Part shown: positions 53,985 to 61,441 of the stretch, in pieces
Numbering within the stretch: position 1 is the stretch's first letter
Layout of the letters: each line of letters begins with the position of its first letter
Assembly (NCBI GenBank): GCA_019075905.1
Contig: JAGXAM010000001.1
Span: forward strand, 1 to 64,000
Length of the DNA: 64,000 nucleotides
Reading direction: 5' to 3'
DNA from: Hyphomicrobiales bacterium
GTDB lineage: Bacteria; Pseudomonadota; Alphaproteobacteria; Rhizobiales; Beijerinckiaceae
Translations under genes and position numbers: made by a program
Notes under the pieces: model-generated
Seen by the model: only the letters and a program-made list of their open reading frames with translations
Told to the model about the DNA's origin: nothing
The model's database searches: none

Positions 53985-54122
53985 ATGACAGTGAGGAAGG
54001 CGCTGATCATCGCCGTCATTGCTGTGTGTGTTCACCAATTCGGTGATGGATTTGTTTCATGCAAGCTGGACGACAAAGATATCACCTGCCCCCCTGGGTT
54101 GCTTCGCTTGCGCTCGCAATGA
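53985..54122 (+). CDS. Possible small secreted or membrane peptide (45 codons), 3' end in a repeat
   Basis: Reads MTVRKALIIAVIAVCVHQFG, a plausible signal or membrane helix, then SCKLDDKDITCPPG and stops inside the REP-like repeat, which supplies the last six residues. No good ribosome site is visible. The front looks protein-like; the end suggests that an original 3' end was replaced by the repeat. It may be a pseudogene. Confidence 0.3.
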   Translation: MTVRKALIIAVIAVCVHQFGDGFVSCKLDDKDITCPPGLLRLRSQ

Positions 54123-54357
54123 CGGCGTGAAAAACTCGCACCTCTCCCGGTCAGGGCAATGACGGCGTGGCGGGCGCAATGACGAGGAAGCGCGCTATTC
54201 TCCGTCATTGCGAGGAGCGGCAGCGACGAAGCAACCCAGGGGGCTCGCGGGGGGCTGCGGTGGAGATACATCAAAACCCCTCACGTTGCTTCGCTTGCGC
54301 TCGCAATGACGGCGTGAAAAGCTCGCACCTCTCCCCGTCATGGCAATGACGGCGTGG
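54096..54357. repeat. REP-like palindromic repeat cluster
   Basis: Two 73-base direct copies begin GTTGCTTCGCTTGCGCTCGC (54098-54170 and 54285-54357), differing at a few bases. Between them at 54202-54237 is an inverted partner with the same arms (CCGTCATTGCGAG and CGAAGCAACCC). This is the layout of bacterial interspersed mosaic/REP elements. A third copy lies between lpxD and bamA at 61264-61289. Confidence 0.75.
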
Positions 54358-54391
54358 CCGGAGCCATGACGGCGCTTGCGCTCGCCCAGAT

Positions 54392-54420
54392 TTGACAAGC
54401 GACGGCAATGCTCTTATCGA
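54392..54420 (+). promoter_or_regulatory. Sigma70-like promoter for rpsD
   Basis: TTGACA (54392-54397), 17-base spacer, TATCGA (54415-54420). The -35 is perfect and the -10 matches TATAAT at four of six. The transcript would start near 54427 and carry a leader of about 150 bases to rpsD. Confidence 0.5.
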
Positions 54421-54434
54421 CGCCGCAGCGAAAG

Positions 54435-54460
54435 TCGCCCCTTGCCGGGCGATTTTTGTT
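54435..54460 (+). terminator. Terminator-like hairpin in the rpsD leader
   Basis: TCGCCC and GGGCGA form a perfect 6-base-pair stem with a CTTGCC loop, followed by TTTTTGTTT: a standard intrinsic terminator shape on the plus strand. Because it begins only about 8 bases after the predicted rpsD transcription start, it may end read-through from upstream or act as an attenuator. Confidence 0.55.
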
Positions 54461-54498
54461 TGACGCACCTGTGGTGGATCAGTTCCGCCTGTCGGTTT

Positions 54499-54553
54499 GT
54501 GCCCGGAGACGGGCACGAGCAGAGGAGGGCGCGTTCCTCGCTTGTCACAAGCG
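54499..54553 (+). promoter_or_regulatory. Structured rpsD 5' leader (candidate r-protein autoregulatory element)
   Basis: Two perfect hairpins lie before rpsD: GTGCCCG-GAGA-CGGGCAC (54499-54516), a 7-base-pair stem with a GNRA tetraloop, and CGCTTG-TCA-CAAGCG (54539-54553), ending 21 bases before the ATG. S4 is a known autogenous regulator in E. coli and Bacillus; whether this leader binds S4 is inference. Confidence 0.4.
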
Positions 54554-54574
54554 TCAACTTTAAGAGGAACTGCG

Positions 54575-55192
54575 ATGACGAAACGCATCAATGCGAAGCA
54601 TAAAATCGACCGGCGTATGGGCCAGAACATCTGGGGCCGTCCGAAAAGCCCGGTCAACCGCCGCGAATATGGCCCCGGCCAGCATGGCCAGCGCCGCAAG
54701 GGCAAATTGTCGGATTACGGCACCCAGCTGCGCGCCAAGCAAAAGCTCAAGGGCTATTACGGCAATATCTCGGAAAAACAATTCCGCCGCTATTACGAAG
54801 AAGCCGTGCGCATGAAGGGCGACAGCGGCGCCAACCTCGTTGGCCTGCTGGAACGGCGTCTCGACACCGTGGTCTATCGCGCCAAATTCGTGGCCACCGT
54901 GTTTGCGGCACGCCAGTTCGTCAACCATGGCCATATCCGGGTCAATGGCCGCCGCGTCAACATTGCCTCGGCGCAGGTCAAGGTCGGTGATGTGGTCGAG
55001 GTCAAGGAAGCCTCGCGGCAGCTGACCGTGGTGCTGGAAGCCCAGGGCCTCGCCGAGCGCGACCTGCCCGATTATATCGAGGCGGATGGCACCAAGATGA
55101 ATGTAAAGCTGACCCGCGTTCCCGGCCCGACCGAAGTGCCCTACCCGGTGGCGATGGAACCCAATCTGGTGATCGAGTTCTACTCACGCTGA
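54575..55192 (+). CDS. rpsD: 30S ribosomal protein S4
   Basis: Primary assembly protein of the small ribosomal subunit that binds 16S rRNA. The 205-residue protein begins [20 protein letters not shown] and carries the S4 domain with [15 protein letters not shown] and [21 protein letters not shown]. It ends [10 protein letters not shown], a near-universal S4 C-terminus. GAGGAA precedes ATG 54575. In this class rpsD usually stands alone, outside the alpha operon, as here. The leader holds a promoter and hairpins. A hairpin 40 bases after the stop is the probable terminator. Confidence 0.98.
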   Translation: MTKRINAKHKIDRRMGQNIWGRPKSPVNRREYGPGQHGQRRKGKLSDYGTQLRAKQKLKGYYGNISEKQFRRYYEEAVRMKGDSGANLVGLLERRLDTVVYRAKFVATVFAARQFVNHGHIRVNGRRVNIASAQVKVGDVVEVKEASRQLTVVLEAQGLAERDLPDYIEADGTKMNVKLTRVPGPTEVPYPVAMEPNLVIEFYSR

Positions 55193-55232
55193 TCATCGCT
55201 CCTGCCGCATGGCAGGGCGAGGAACAGCAAAT

Positions 55233-55262
55233 CTTCAGGGGCTGCGCAAGGCACCCCTGAAG
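55233..55262. terminator. Bidirectional hairpin between rpsD and the FAD oxidoreductase gene
   Basis: CTTCAGGGG (55233-55241) and CCCCTGAAG (55254-55262) form a perfect 9-base-pair stem with a 12-base loop, placed exactly between two convergent genes. No strong U-run follows on either strand. A smaller hairpin CCTGCC-GCAT-GGCAGG (55201-55216) precedes it. Confidence 0.55.
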
Positions 55263-55263
55263 T

Positions 55264-56514
55264 CTATCTCTGGAACCTGGTGATGGCGAAGGGTGCCGGG
55301 TTCGCAAAGGGCGTTTCTCCGGTCATCATTTCGGCGACCAGCCTGCCGGTGACGGCAGCCAGTGTCAGGCCGTGGTGCTGGTGGCCGAAATTCAGCCACA
55401 GGCCCTTGTGGCGCGGTGCCTCGCCGAGCACCGGCATCATATCAGGCAGGCAAGGCCGCCGCCCCATCCACACATCCTTGTCGAGGCGCGAAGCCAGCGG
55501 GAACAGCTTGCGGGCCACCGGTTCCACCGCATTGAGCTGAACCGGGGTCGGCGGCGCCTCAAAGCGCGCAAATTCCGCACCGGTAGTGAGGCGGATGCCC
55601 TGATTCATCGGCGCGAGCAAATAGCCGCCCTCATCATCCAGCACCGGGTGGTTGAGTTTCGCGCCCGGCTGCGTGGCATAATGCATGTGATAGCCGCGCT
55701 TGATGCCGAGCGGCACCCGGTAACCGAGCGGGCGCAAAATCTCCGCCGACCATGGCCCGAGCGCCAGCAGCACCTGGCGCGCGGTCAGGCCGCCGCTGCT
55801 GGTCATCAGCCGCCAGCCATCCGAGGTCTGCTCCAGGCCGCGGGCATCGCCGCTGAGCATGACACCGCCACTGTGCTCGAAATGCCGGGCATAGGCGGTG
55901 GTCAGGCCCAGAGGATCGGGCACGAAGGCCGGATCGCGGTAATGCAGCGCGCCTATGCCGCCGTGCAGATCGGGTTCGAGGCGGGCGAGATCGGCCAGGC
56001 CAAGCTGATCGATGGTGAGGCCGGCAGCGCGCAGGCCTTCGGCCTCATGGGCAGCCTTGGCCAATTCCCGCTCGCTGCGAAACAATTTGATCCAGCCGGT
56101 GGGGCGGCAAAGGTCGAGCGCTCCGGCTGCCTTCATCAGGACCTGGTGCTCGGTGACGCAGGCACTGATCACCGGCAACAGCGCCGCGCCGATGCGGGCC
56201 TTGGCGGCGGCGCGCGAATTCAGGCCATAGGCGATGATCCAGGGCAGCGTCTCGATGAGCGCGTTGACATGATAATGCACCTGCGGAGCACTATTGAGCG
56301 CATAGCGCAGCAGGGTGAGCGGTTCCATCGGCAAGAGATAGGGTGTCAGCGACGAGCGCTCGATCAACCCGGCATTGCCATAGGATGTTTCGCGCCCGGC
56401 CTCACCGGCAAGGTCGATCAGCGCGACGAGGCGGCCCTTCGCCTGAATCTGCAAGGCGCTGGCGGTGCCGACAATGCCGGCGCCCAGTACCATGACGTCA
56501 ACGTTCTGTGACAT
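55264..56514 (-). CDS. FAD-dependent D-amino-acid dehydrogenase-like oxidoreductase
   Basis: Flavoprotein of the DAO superfamily, 416 residues from ATG 56514, likely oxidising a D-amino acid and passing electrons to the respiratory chain. The dinucleotide-binding VLGAGIVGTASALQ (about 9-22) is followed by ETSYGNAGLIERSS, a DadA-like segment. IKRGYHMHY, the VWMGRRPCLPDMMPVLGEAPRH region and GHQHHGLTLAAVTGRLVAE close the FAD site near the end. DadA-type enzymes deaminate D-alanine; the substrate here is not proved. It converges with rpsD; the DUF937 gene is divergent with a 140-base gap. Confidence 0.85.
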   Translation of the reverse strand: MSQNVDVMVLGAGIVGTASALQIQAKGRLVALIDLAGEAGRETSYGNAGLIERSSLTPYLLPMEPLTLLRYALNSAPQVHYHVNALIETLPWIIAYGLNSRAAAKARIGAALLPVISACVTEHQVLMKAAGALDLCRPTGWIKLFRSERELAKAAHEAEGLRAAGLTIDQLGLADLARLEPDLHGGIGALHYRDPAFVPDPLGLTTAYARHFEHSGGVMLSGDARGLEQTSDGWRLMTSSGGLTARQVLLALGPWSAEILRPLGYRVPLGIKRGYHMHYATQPGAKLNHPVLDDEGGYLLAPMNQGIRLTTGAEFARFEAPPTPVQLNAVEPVARKLFPLASRLDKDVWMGRRPCLPDMMPVLGEAPRHKGLWLNFGHQHHGLTLAAVTGRLVAEMMTGETPFANPAPFAITRFQR

Positions 56515-56654
56515 AAAACCCCCTGCTTCTGCGTTACGCCGCGGCCCCGGCTACTTCGCCGCGCGGCGAGGCCAGCATGCACCATATGGTTGCGACGTCT
56601 AATCTCCACAATTTGCCGCTTTACTATGGCTGAATTTGGAGATGGAGAATGATC

Positions 56655-57722
56655 ATGGTCAACAATCTGGTTGATATGATGCGACAAGCGCTGACGCCAG
56701 CGCTGATTGCGGAAATTGGCAGCAAAATCGGCCTTGATCAGGCAAAAGCCCAAGCCATTGCCGATGCAGCGCTTCCGGCCATGCTCGGCGGACTGGCGGC
56801 ATCAGCGGGCACCCCGGCCGGGGCGCAGGCCATAGCCTCGGCCATCGCCAATCAGGATCCGGCGGTGATGGATGATGTGCTGGCAGCCAGGGGCGGCGAG
56901 CAGACGCTGTCAGGCTTGCTTGGCGAGGGCCGGATGGACCAGATCGCCGCAGCCGTCGGCCAGATCGCCGCGGCCCCGGCTGCGACAGTGCGGGCGGTGA
57001 TGGGGGCGCTGGCGCCGGCCGCGCTCGGCGCGATCGGCCAGCAGGACCCGGCCACATGGGCGAATGGCGCGGCAATAACCAATCTATTTGCTGACCACAA
57101 GGACGCCATTGCCGCAGCCATGCCGGCCGGGCTGGACGCCGTCATTGCCGGGGCGCTGCCGGGCACGTTGCGCCAGGGGCTGCCGCAGGCGGGTGCCGCC
57201 ATGCCGCGCGCTGGCGCGCCGTCGGCTGCGCCCGGCGGCATGCCGCCCTGGACATGGGGCGTGCTCGGCCTCGTGGTGCTGGCCGGTGCCTATTCCTATT
57301 TCACCCACAAGGCGGCAGCGCCGCCGCCTGCCGCCCCGGCGGCGACCAGCGCACCGGCGCGGCCGATGCAGGCGCCCGCCGCAACAACGGCGCCGGCGCC
57401 GGATGTGAAGGCGATTACCAAAGCCGCCAGCGACGCGCTCGGCGGAGTCGAGGCAACGCTGGGCAGCATCACCGATGCCGCCTCGGCAGCTGCGGCCCTG
57501 CCCAAGCTGGTGGAGGCCGGCGACGGTCTCGGCAAGCTCGATGGTGCTCTTGCCGCCCTGCCCCCGGCCGCGAAAACCGCTGTGGCGGCGGCGACCGCGC
57601 CGGCGGTCAGCAAAATCGATGAGGCAACCACCAGAATTGAGGCGTTGCCCGGTCTTGCCGCCACGATCAAACCGGCGCTCGAAGCCCTGAAGGCCAGGGT
57701 CGACGCTCTCAACGGATCGTGA
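56655..57722 (+). CDS. DUF937-type protein with one membrane helix
   Basis: 355-residue Ala-rich protein. ATG 56655 has GGAG 8 bases upstream; an ATG 6 bases earlier is too close to it. Residues about 1-140 fit the YidB/DUF937 helical fold (NNLVDMMRQALTPALIAEIG with LGGLAASAG), of unknown function. A Gly/Ala/Pro linker leads to one membrane helix at about 197-215 (WTWGVLGLVVLAGAYSYF), then a Pro/Ala linker and a C-terminal helical domain with repeated LPKLVEAGDGLGKLDGAL and PAVSKIDEATTRIEALPGL motifs, as in proteins that carry an OmpA-like or methyl-accepting-like tail, though none is recognised. No pathway assignment. It ends 15 bases before the lpxB stop (convergent). Confidence 0.75.
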   Translation: MVNNLVDMMRQALTPALIAEIGSKIGLDQAKAQAIADAALPAMLGGLAASAGTPAGAQAIASAIANQDPAVMDDVLAARGGEQTLSGLLGEGRMDQIAAAVGQIAAAPAATVRAVMGALAPAALGAIGQQDPATWANGAAITNLFADHKDAIAAAMPAGLDAVIAGALPGTLRQGLPQAGAAMPRAGAPSAAPGGMPPWTWGVLGLVVLAGAYSYFTHKAAAPPPAAPAATSAPARPMQAPAATTAPAPDVKAITKAASDALGGVEATLGSITDAASAAAALPKLVEAGDGLGKLDGALAALPPAAKTAVAAATAPAVSKIDEATTRIEALPGLAATIKPALEALKARVDALNGS

Positions 57723-57737
57723 GCCCCGCCGCTTGCG

Positions 57738-58919
57738 TCAGGTCGGCAGGCGCGGGCGAAGGCTGGCAAGAATGTGGCGGGCCGCTTCGGAGCTCGGGCT
57801 CCTGGCGTCGGCCAGCGCCATGCGCGCCTCGACATCGGCAAAGCCGCGAAGCTGGGCGGCGCGCGCCTCGCTGTCGGCGAGCAGCGGCAGCAGCGCCGCC
57901 GCGAGCTTCTGCGGCGTGGCGTCACGCTGAATGAATTCGGGAATGAAATTCTCGCCGCGCACCAGATTGGGCAGGATGATCGAGGGCGCGGTCACCATGA
58001 AGCGCAGCAGGGTTTCGGGCGGGCTGACGCGATAGGCCGTTACCATCGGCACCTTGGCAAGAGCCAGCTCCAGCGTTACCGTGCCGGATGCTGCCAGCGC
58101 TGCGCGGGCCTGACGGAAGGTCGCCCATTTGCCGGCTTCGCCGGTGATGATCTCCGGCTGCAGGGGAAATTGCCCGACAATGGCACGAATGGTGGTCTCG
58201 TGCTGGGGAACAGCCGGCAGCACGGCGCGCAAGCCTGGCACTGCTGCGGCCACCAGCGCCAGGGTGCGGCAGAAATCCGGCAACAGCCGCTCGATCTCGC
58301 TGCGGCGCGAGCCCGGCAGCAGCAGCAGCGTGCCGGGCAGCATGGCGCGGAGCACGGCATCAGCGGCCGAGGGCTGCCATTCGGCCGCGCGCTCGATCAG
58401 GGGATGGCCGACATAGGCGCAAGGCGGGCCGCCAAGCCGCCGGTGCGCTTCGGGTTCAAAGGGAAACAACGCCAGCACGGAATCGACATAGGCGCGCATT
58501 TTCGCGGCACGGCCCGGCCGCCAGGCCCAGATCGAGGGGCTGACATAATCGACCACGGCAAGATCCGGCAGCGCGGCGCGCACGAGGCGTGCGACACGAT
58601 GGGTGAAATCGGGGCTGTCGATGATGACCAGAACATCGGGCCGCGCGGCGATCACCGCCTGCGCGGTCTGGTGGATGCGTGCGCGCAGCAAGGGCAGGCG
58701 CCGCAGCAGCGGCACAAAGCCCATGACGGCGATATCTTCCAGAGGAAACAGGCTGTCCAGGCCCTCGCCCACCATGGCAGGGCCGCCGACTCCGGTGATG
58801 ACGACCCCGGCATTTTCGGCGCGCAAGGCCTGCATGAGCTTGAAGCCCAGCTGGTCGCCGGAAACCTCGCCTGCGACCATGAAGACATGGGGGCCCGCGC
58901 CTGCGGCCTCAGATTTCAT
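57738..58919 (-). CDS. lpxB: Lipid-A-disaccharide synthase
   Basis: Glycosyltransferase (GT19) that condenses UDP-2,3-diacylglucosamine with lipid X to make the lipid A disaccharide at the inner membrane. From ATG 58919 it has 393 residues, with the signature VAGEVSGDQLGFKLMQAL near residue 13, LVIIDSPDFTHRVAR, VDYVSPSIWAWRPGRA and LLLPGSRRSEIERLLP. Its start lies within the last 11 bases of lpxA, so translation is coupled. The overlap leaves no room for lpxI, which is usually between lpxA and lpxB in this class. The DUF937 gene converges on it. Confidence 0.95.
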   Translation of the reverse strand: MKSEAAGAGPHVFMVAGEVSGDQLGFKLMQALRAENAGVVITGVGGPAMVGEGLDSLFPLEDIAVMGFVPLLRRLPLLRARIHQTAQAVIAARPDVLVIIDSPDFTHRVARLVRAALPDLAVVDYVSPSIWAWRPGRAAKMRAYVDSVLALFPFEPEAHRRLGGPPCAYVGHPLIERAAEWQPSAADAVLRAMLPGTLLLLPGSRRSEIERLLPDFCRTLALVAAAVPGLRAVLPAVPQHETTIRAIVGQFPLQPEIITGEAGKWATFRQARAALAASGTVTLELALAKVPMVTAYRVSPPETLLRFMVTAPSIILPNLVRGENFIPEFIQRDATPQKLAAALLPLLADSEARAAQLRGFADVEARMALADARSPSSEAARHILASLRPRLPT

Positions 58920-59727
58920 GTTCGGCGCGCGGCACGCAGATGGCGCGATCGCCGCCCTGACGGATGAAGGCGAGGATTTCGCGCACCTGCACGTGATCGG
59001 CAAATTCCAGTGCTACATCCTCGACCCGCTCCTTGAGCGTGCCCTCGAAGGCAAACAGCAGCCTGTAGGCGCGGCGCAAATCGTGAATCGCCTCGCGCGA
59101 GAAACCGCGCCGCTTCAGCCCGACCAGATTGAGCCCGGACAGGTTGGCGCGGTTGCCCATGGCAAGGCCATAGGGAATGACATCATTCTCGACCCCGGCG
59201 AGGCCGCCGATCATGGCGTGATGGCCGATGCGCACGAATTGATGGGCGGCCGAACCGCCACCCATGATGGCGCAATCGCCGATCTGGCAATGGCCGCCGA
59301 GCATGACATTATTGACCAGCAGCACCTCATTGCCGAGCTGGCAATCATGCGCGACATGGGCCTGGGCCAGAAATGTGCACTTGTTGCCGACTTTGGTGAG
59401 GCCGCCGCCGGCGGCGGTGCCGGGGTTCATGGTCACGCCTTCGCGGATCGAGCAATCGGCGCCGATCTCAAGGCGGGTGATCTCGCCGCGGAATTTCAGA
59501 TCCTGCGGCTCATGGCCGATCGAGGCAAAGGGAAAAATCCTGGTGCGGGCACCGATGCTGGTATGGCCGGCGACCACGACATGCGACAGAAGCTGGACGC
59601 CCTCGCCGAGTTCGACATGAGCGCCGACCTGACACCAGGGGCCGATTTTCACGCCGGCCCCGAGTCTGGCGCCCGGCTCGACCAGAGCGAGGGGATGAAT
59701 TTCAGGTGCCGATGTCATCTCAGTCAT
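58909..59727 (-). CDS. lpxA: UDP-N-acetylglucosamine acyltransferase LpxA
   Basis: First step of lipid A synthesis: 3-O-acylation of UDP-GlcNAc using hydroxyacyl-ACP. The 272-residue protein has a left-handed beta-helix of hexapeptide repeats ([20 protein letters not shown] onward) and the catalytic His127 in [11 protein letters not shown], then helical C-terminal domain with [19 protein letters not shown]. The ATG overlaps the fabZ stop by 8 bases and its end overlaps lpxB by 11 bases, so the operon is tightly coupled. Confidence 0.96.
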   Translation of the reverse strand: MTEMTSAPEIHPLALVEPGARLGAGVKIGPWCQVGAHVELGEGVQLLSHVVVAGHTSIGARTRIFPFASIGHEPQDLKFRGEITRLEIGADCSIREGVTMNPGTAAGGGLTKVGNKCTFLAQAHVAHDCQLGNEVLLVNNVMLGGHCQIGDCAIMGGGSAAHQFVRIGHHAMIGGLAGVENDVIPYGLAMGNRANLSGLNLVGLKRRGFSREAIHDLRRAYRLLFAFEGTLKERVEDVALEFADHVQVREILAFIRQGGDRAICVPRAEHEI

Positions 59728-60187
59728 GCACCAGCATGGCGCTCAGTTCGGCCTCGCAGACCGTGGCACCATCGACCTTGCCGACCCCTTCATACCACCA
59801 CATGGTGCGGCGCTGGTTGAGCTTGCGCATGTGGAACTCGACGCGGTCGCCCGGCTGCACCGGCTTGCGGAATTTAACCTTGTCGAGCGTCATGAAATAG
59901 ACCAGCGACGGGCGGGCCTTGTCCTTGAGGGCGTTGACGCAAATCGCCCCGGCCGTCTGGGCCATGCTCTCGATCAGCAAGACGCCTGGCATGACCGGCC
60001 GCGAGGGGAAATGCCCCTGAAACTGCGGCTCGTTGATCGTGACATTCTTGATGCCGATGCAGCTCTCGTCCCCCTTGATGGCAACGATGCGATCCACCAG
60101 CAGGAAAGGATAGCGATGCGGCAGCGCTTCGAGCAGGCGCATGATATCCATCGTCTCAAGAGTGCTGCTCCCGCTCTCTGTCATCAT
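59720..60187 (-). CDS. fabZ: 3-hydroxyacyl-[acyl-carrier-protein] dehydratase FabZ
   Basis: Dehydrates 3-hydroxyacyl-ACP in fatty-acid elongation, competing with LpxA for the same substrate; hence its place in the lpx operon. The 155-residue hot-dog-fold protein has [12 protein letters not shown] and the catalytic His59/Glu73 in [26 protein letters not shown] overlap of 4 bases with lpxD (60184-60187) and an 8-base overlap with lpxA show coupled translation. Confidence 0.96.
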   Translation of the reverse strand: MMTESGSSTLETMDIMRLLEALPHRYPFLLVDRIVAIKGDESCIGIKNVTINEPQFQGHFPSRPVMPGVLLIESMAQTAGAICVNALKDKARPSLVYFMTLDKVKFRKPVQPGDRVEFHMRKLNQRRTMWWYEGVGKVDGATVCEAELSAMLVHD

Positions 60188-61245
60188 TCCGGTTCCTTGC
60201 CTTTCGACTCGTCAGCCTTCTGTTTTAGCAATTGCTCGATACCAAGCAAGGTGCGAAACCATTCGCGCATCGGCCGGGCGGGCGAACCGCCCCACCGCTC
60301 GCGCGCCGGCACGTCGGTCATGACCCCGGATTGCGCGGCGATCTGCGCGCCCGCGCCAATCCTGAGATGCCCGGTTATGCCGGCCTGACCGCCCAGCGCG
60401 GCAAAATCGCCAATCTCGGTCGAGCCGGAAATTCCTGACTGGGCGACGATCACCGCATGGCGGCCGATCACCACATTATGGGCAATCTGCACGAGATTGT
60501 CGATTTTCGCGCCTTCGCCGATGACGGTATCGCGAATCGCGCCGCGGTCAATGGTGCTGTTGGCGCCGATTTCGACGTGATCCTGAATGATCACCCGGCC
60601 GACCTGCGGCACCTTGAGATGGCCGCCCGGCCCCATGGCAAAGCCGAAGCCATCCTGGCCGATTCTTGTGCCGGGATGGATGATGACGTTATTGCCGACC
60701 AGCGCATGGCTCAGGGTGGTGTGGGCACCGATGCTGCAATCGCGGCCGATGCGCACCCCGGCGCCGATGACGGCATGGGCGCCAATATGGGTGCCGGCAC
60801 CGATTTCTGCACCTGCGCCAATGACGACGCAAGGATCGAGCACAACGCCGTCTTCAAGCCGGGCTTCGGCGTGAATGAAGCTCGCGGCCCGCCCTTCCTG
60901 CGGCAACAGCGTCGCCGGGCGCATGGCCTGCGGATAGAGCAAGGCCAGCACCCTGGCGAAGGCAACATAGGGTTCGGCCACCACGAGGGCGAGCGTGGTC
61001 GGCGGCACCTTGTCGGCATAGCGCGGGGCGACCAGGCAGGCACCGGCGCGCGAGGCGCGCAGGGCGTCGATATATTTGGGGTTTTCCAGAAACGAGATGT
61101 CGTGCGGGCCAGCGCGATCCAGCGGTGCCACGGCGGCGAAGGTCAGGCCCGCATGATCGCCGTCCGGCAGTCTGGCACCGGTGGCTGCGCAGATGTCGTC
61201 GAGGCGCAAGGGTGCCGGTGCCGGGAAAAAATGCGGCCCGGCCAT
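60184..61245 (-). CDS. lpxD: UDP-3-O-acylglucosamine N-acyltransferase LpxD
   Basis: N-acylation step of lipid A biosynthesis. The 353-residue protein has an N-terminal uridine-binding domain (about 1-125) with [20 protein letters not shown], a beta-helix domain of hexapeptide repeats, catalytic His256 in [11 protein letters not shown], and a C-terminal helix [15 protein letters not shown]. It starts at ATG 61245 after a 196-base gap that contains a REP-like copy and the bamA terminator, so it may have its own promoter, not merely read-through from bamA. Confidence 0.96.
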   Translation of the reverse strand: MAGPHFFPAPAPLRLDDICAATGARLPDGDHAGLTFAAVAPLDRAGPHDISFLENPKYIDALRASRAGACLVAPRYADKVPPTTLALVVAEPYVAFARVLALLYPQAMRPATLLPQEGRAASFIHAEARLEDGVVLDPCVVIGAGAEIGAGTHIGAHAVIGAGVRIGRDCSIGAHTTLSHALVGNNVIIHPGTRIGQDGFGFAMGPGGHLKVPQVGRVIIQDHVEIGANSTIDRGAIRDTVIGEGAKIDNLVQIAHNVVIGRHAVIVAQSGISGSTEIGDFAALGGQAGITGHLRIGAGAQIAAQSGVMTDVPARERWGGSPARPMREWFRTLLGIEQLLKQKADESKGKEPE

Positions 61246-61263
61246 TAGCGCGCGACCTCGTCT

Positions 61264-61289
61264 GTTGCTTCGCTACGCTCGCAATGACG
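61264..61289. repeat. REP-like copy between lpxD and bamA
   Basis: GTTGCTTCGCTACGCTCGCA plus ATGACG: same arms as the cluster at 54.1-54.36 kb, with a shorter centre, forming a palindrome around GCTACGCTC. It lies in the lpxD leader, 19 bases before the start on the minus strand. Confidence 0.7.
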
Positions 61290-61378
61290 ATCACGGAAGG
61301 TTGCTTGGCTGCGCGCGCTATCACGGCGCTGTCGGGTGCTTGAATGGGCGGCGGGTGAAGGGATACCACAGCTGATAA

Positions 61379-61406
61379 AATTACGGCCACCGAAGTGGCC
61401 GTAATT
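61379..61406 (-). terminator. Intrinsic terminator after bamA
   Basis: AATTACGGCCAC and GTGGCCGTAATT pair perfectly over 12 bases. On the minus strand the loop is TTCG closed by C-G, the extra-stable UUCG tetraloop, followed by TTTATC. It lies 36 bases after the bamA stop and looks like an efficient terminator. Confidence 0.85.
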
Positions 61407-61441
61407 GTGGAAGCTTGTCGTTCTGGGCAAACAAGGCGCCA

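Larger units (their letters stand above)
53895..54574. other. Repeat-rich non-coding region between the orphan gene and rpsD
   Basis: About 680 bases with a possible 45-codon small frame (53985-54122), REP-like repeats (54096-54357), a sigma70-like promoter (54392-54420), a terminator-like hairpin (54435-54460) and two hairpins in the rpsD leader (54499-54516, 54539-54553). No larger gene is supported. Confidence 0.7.

Noticed and set aside
54096-54357. CRISPR array
   Set aside because: Only two direct copies, 73 bases long and 187 bases apart, with an inverted copy between them: a REP cluster, not an array.
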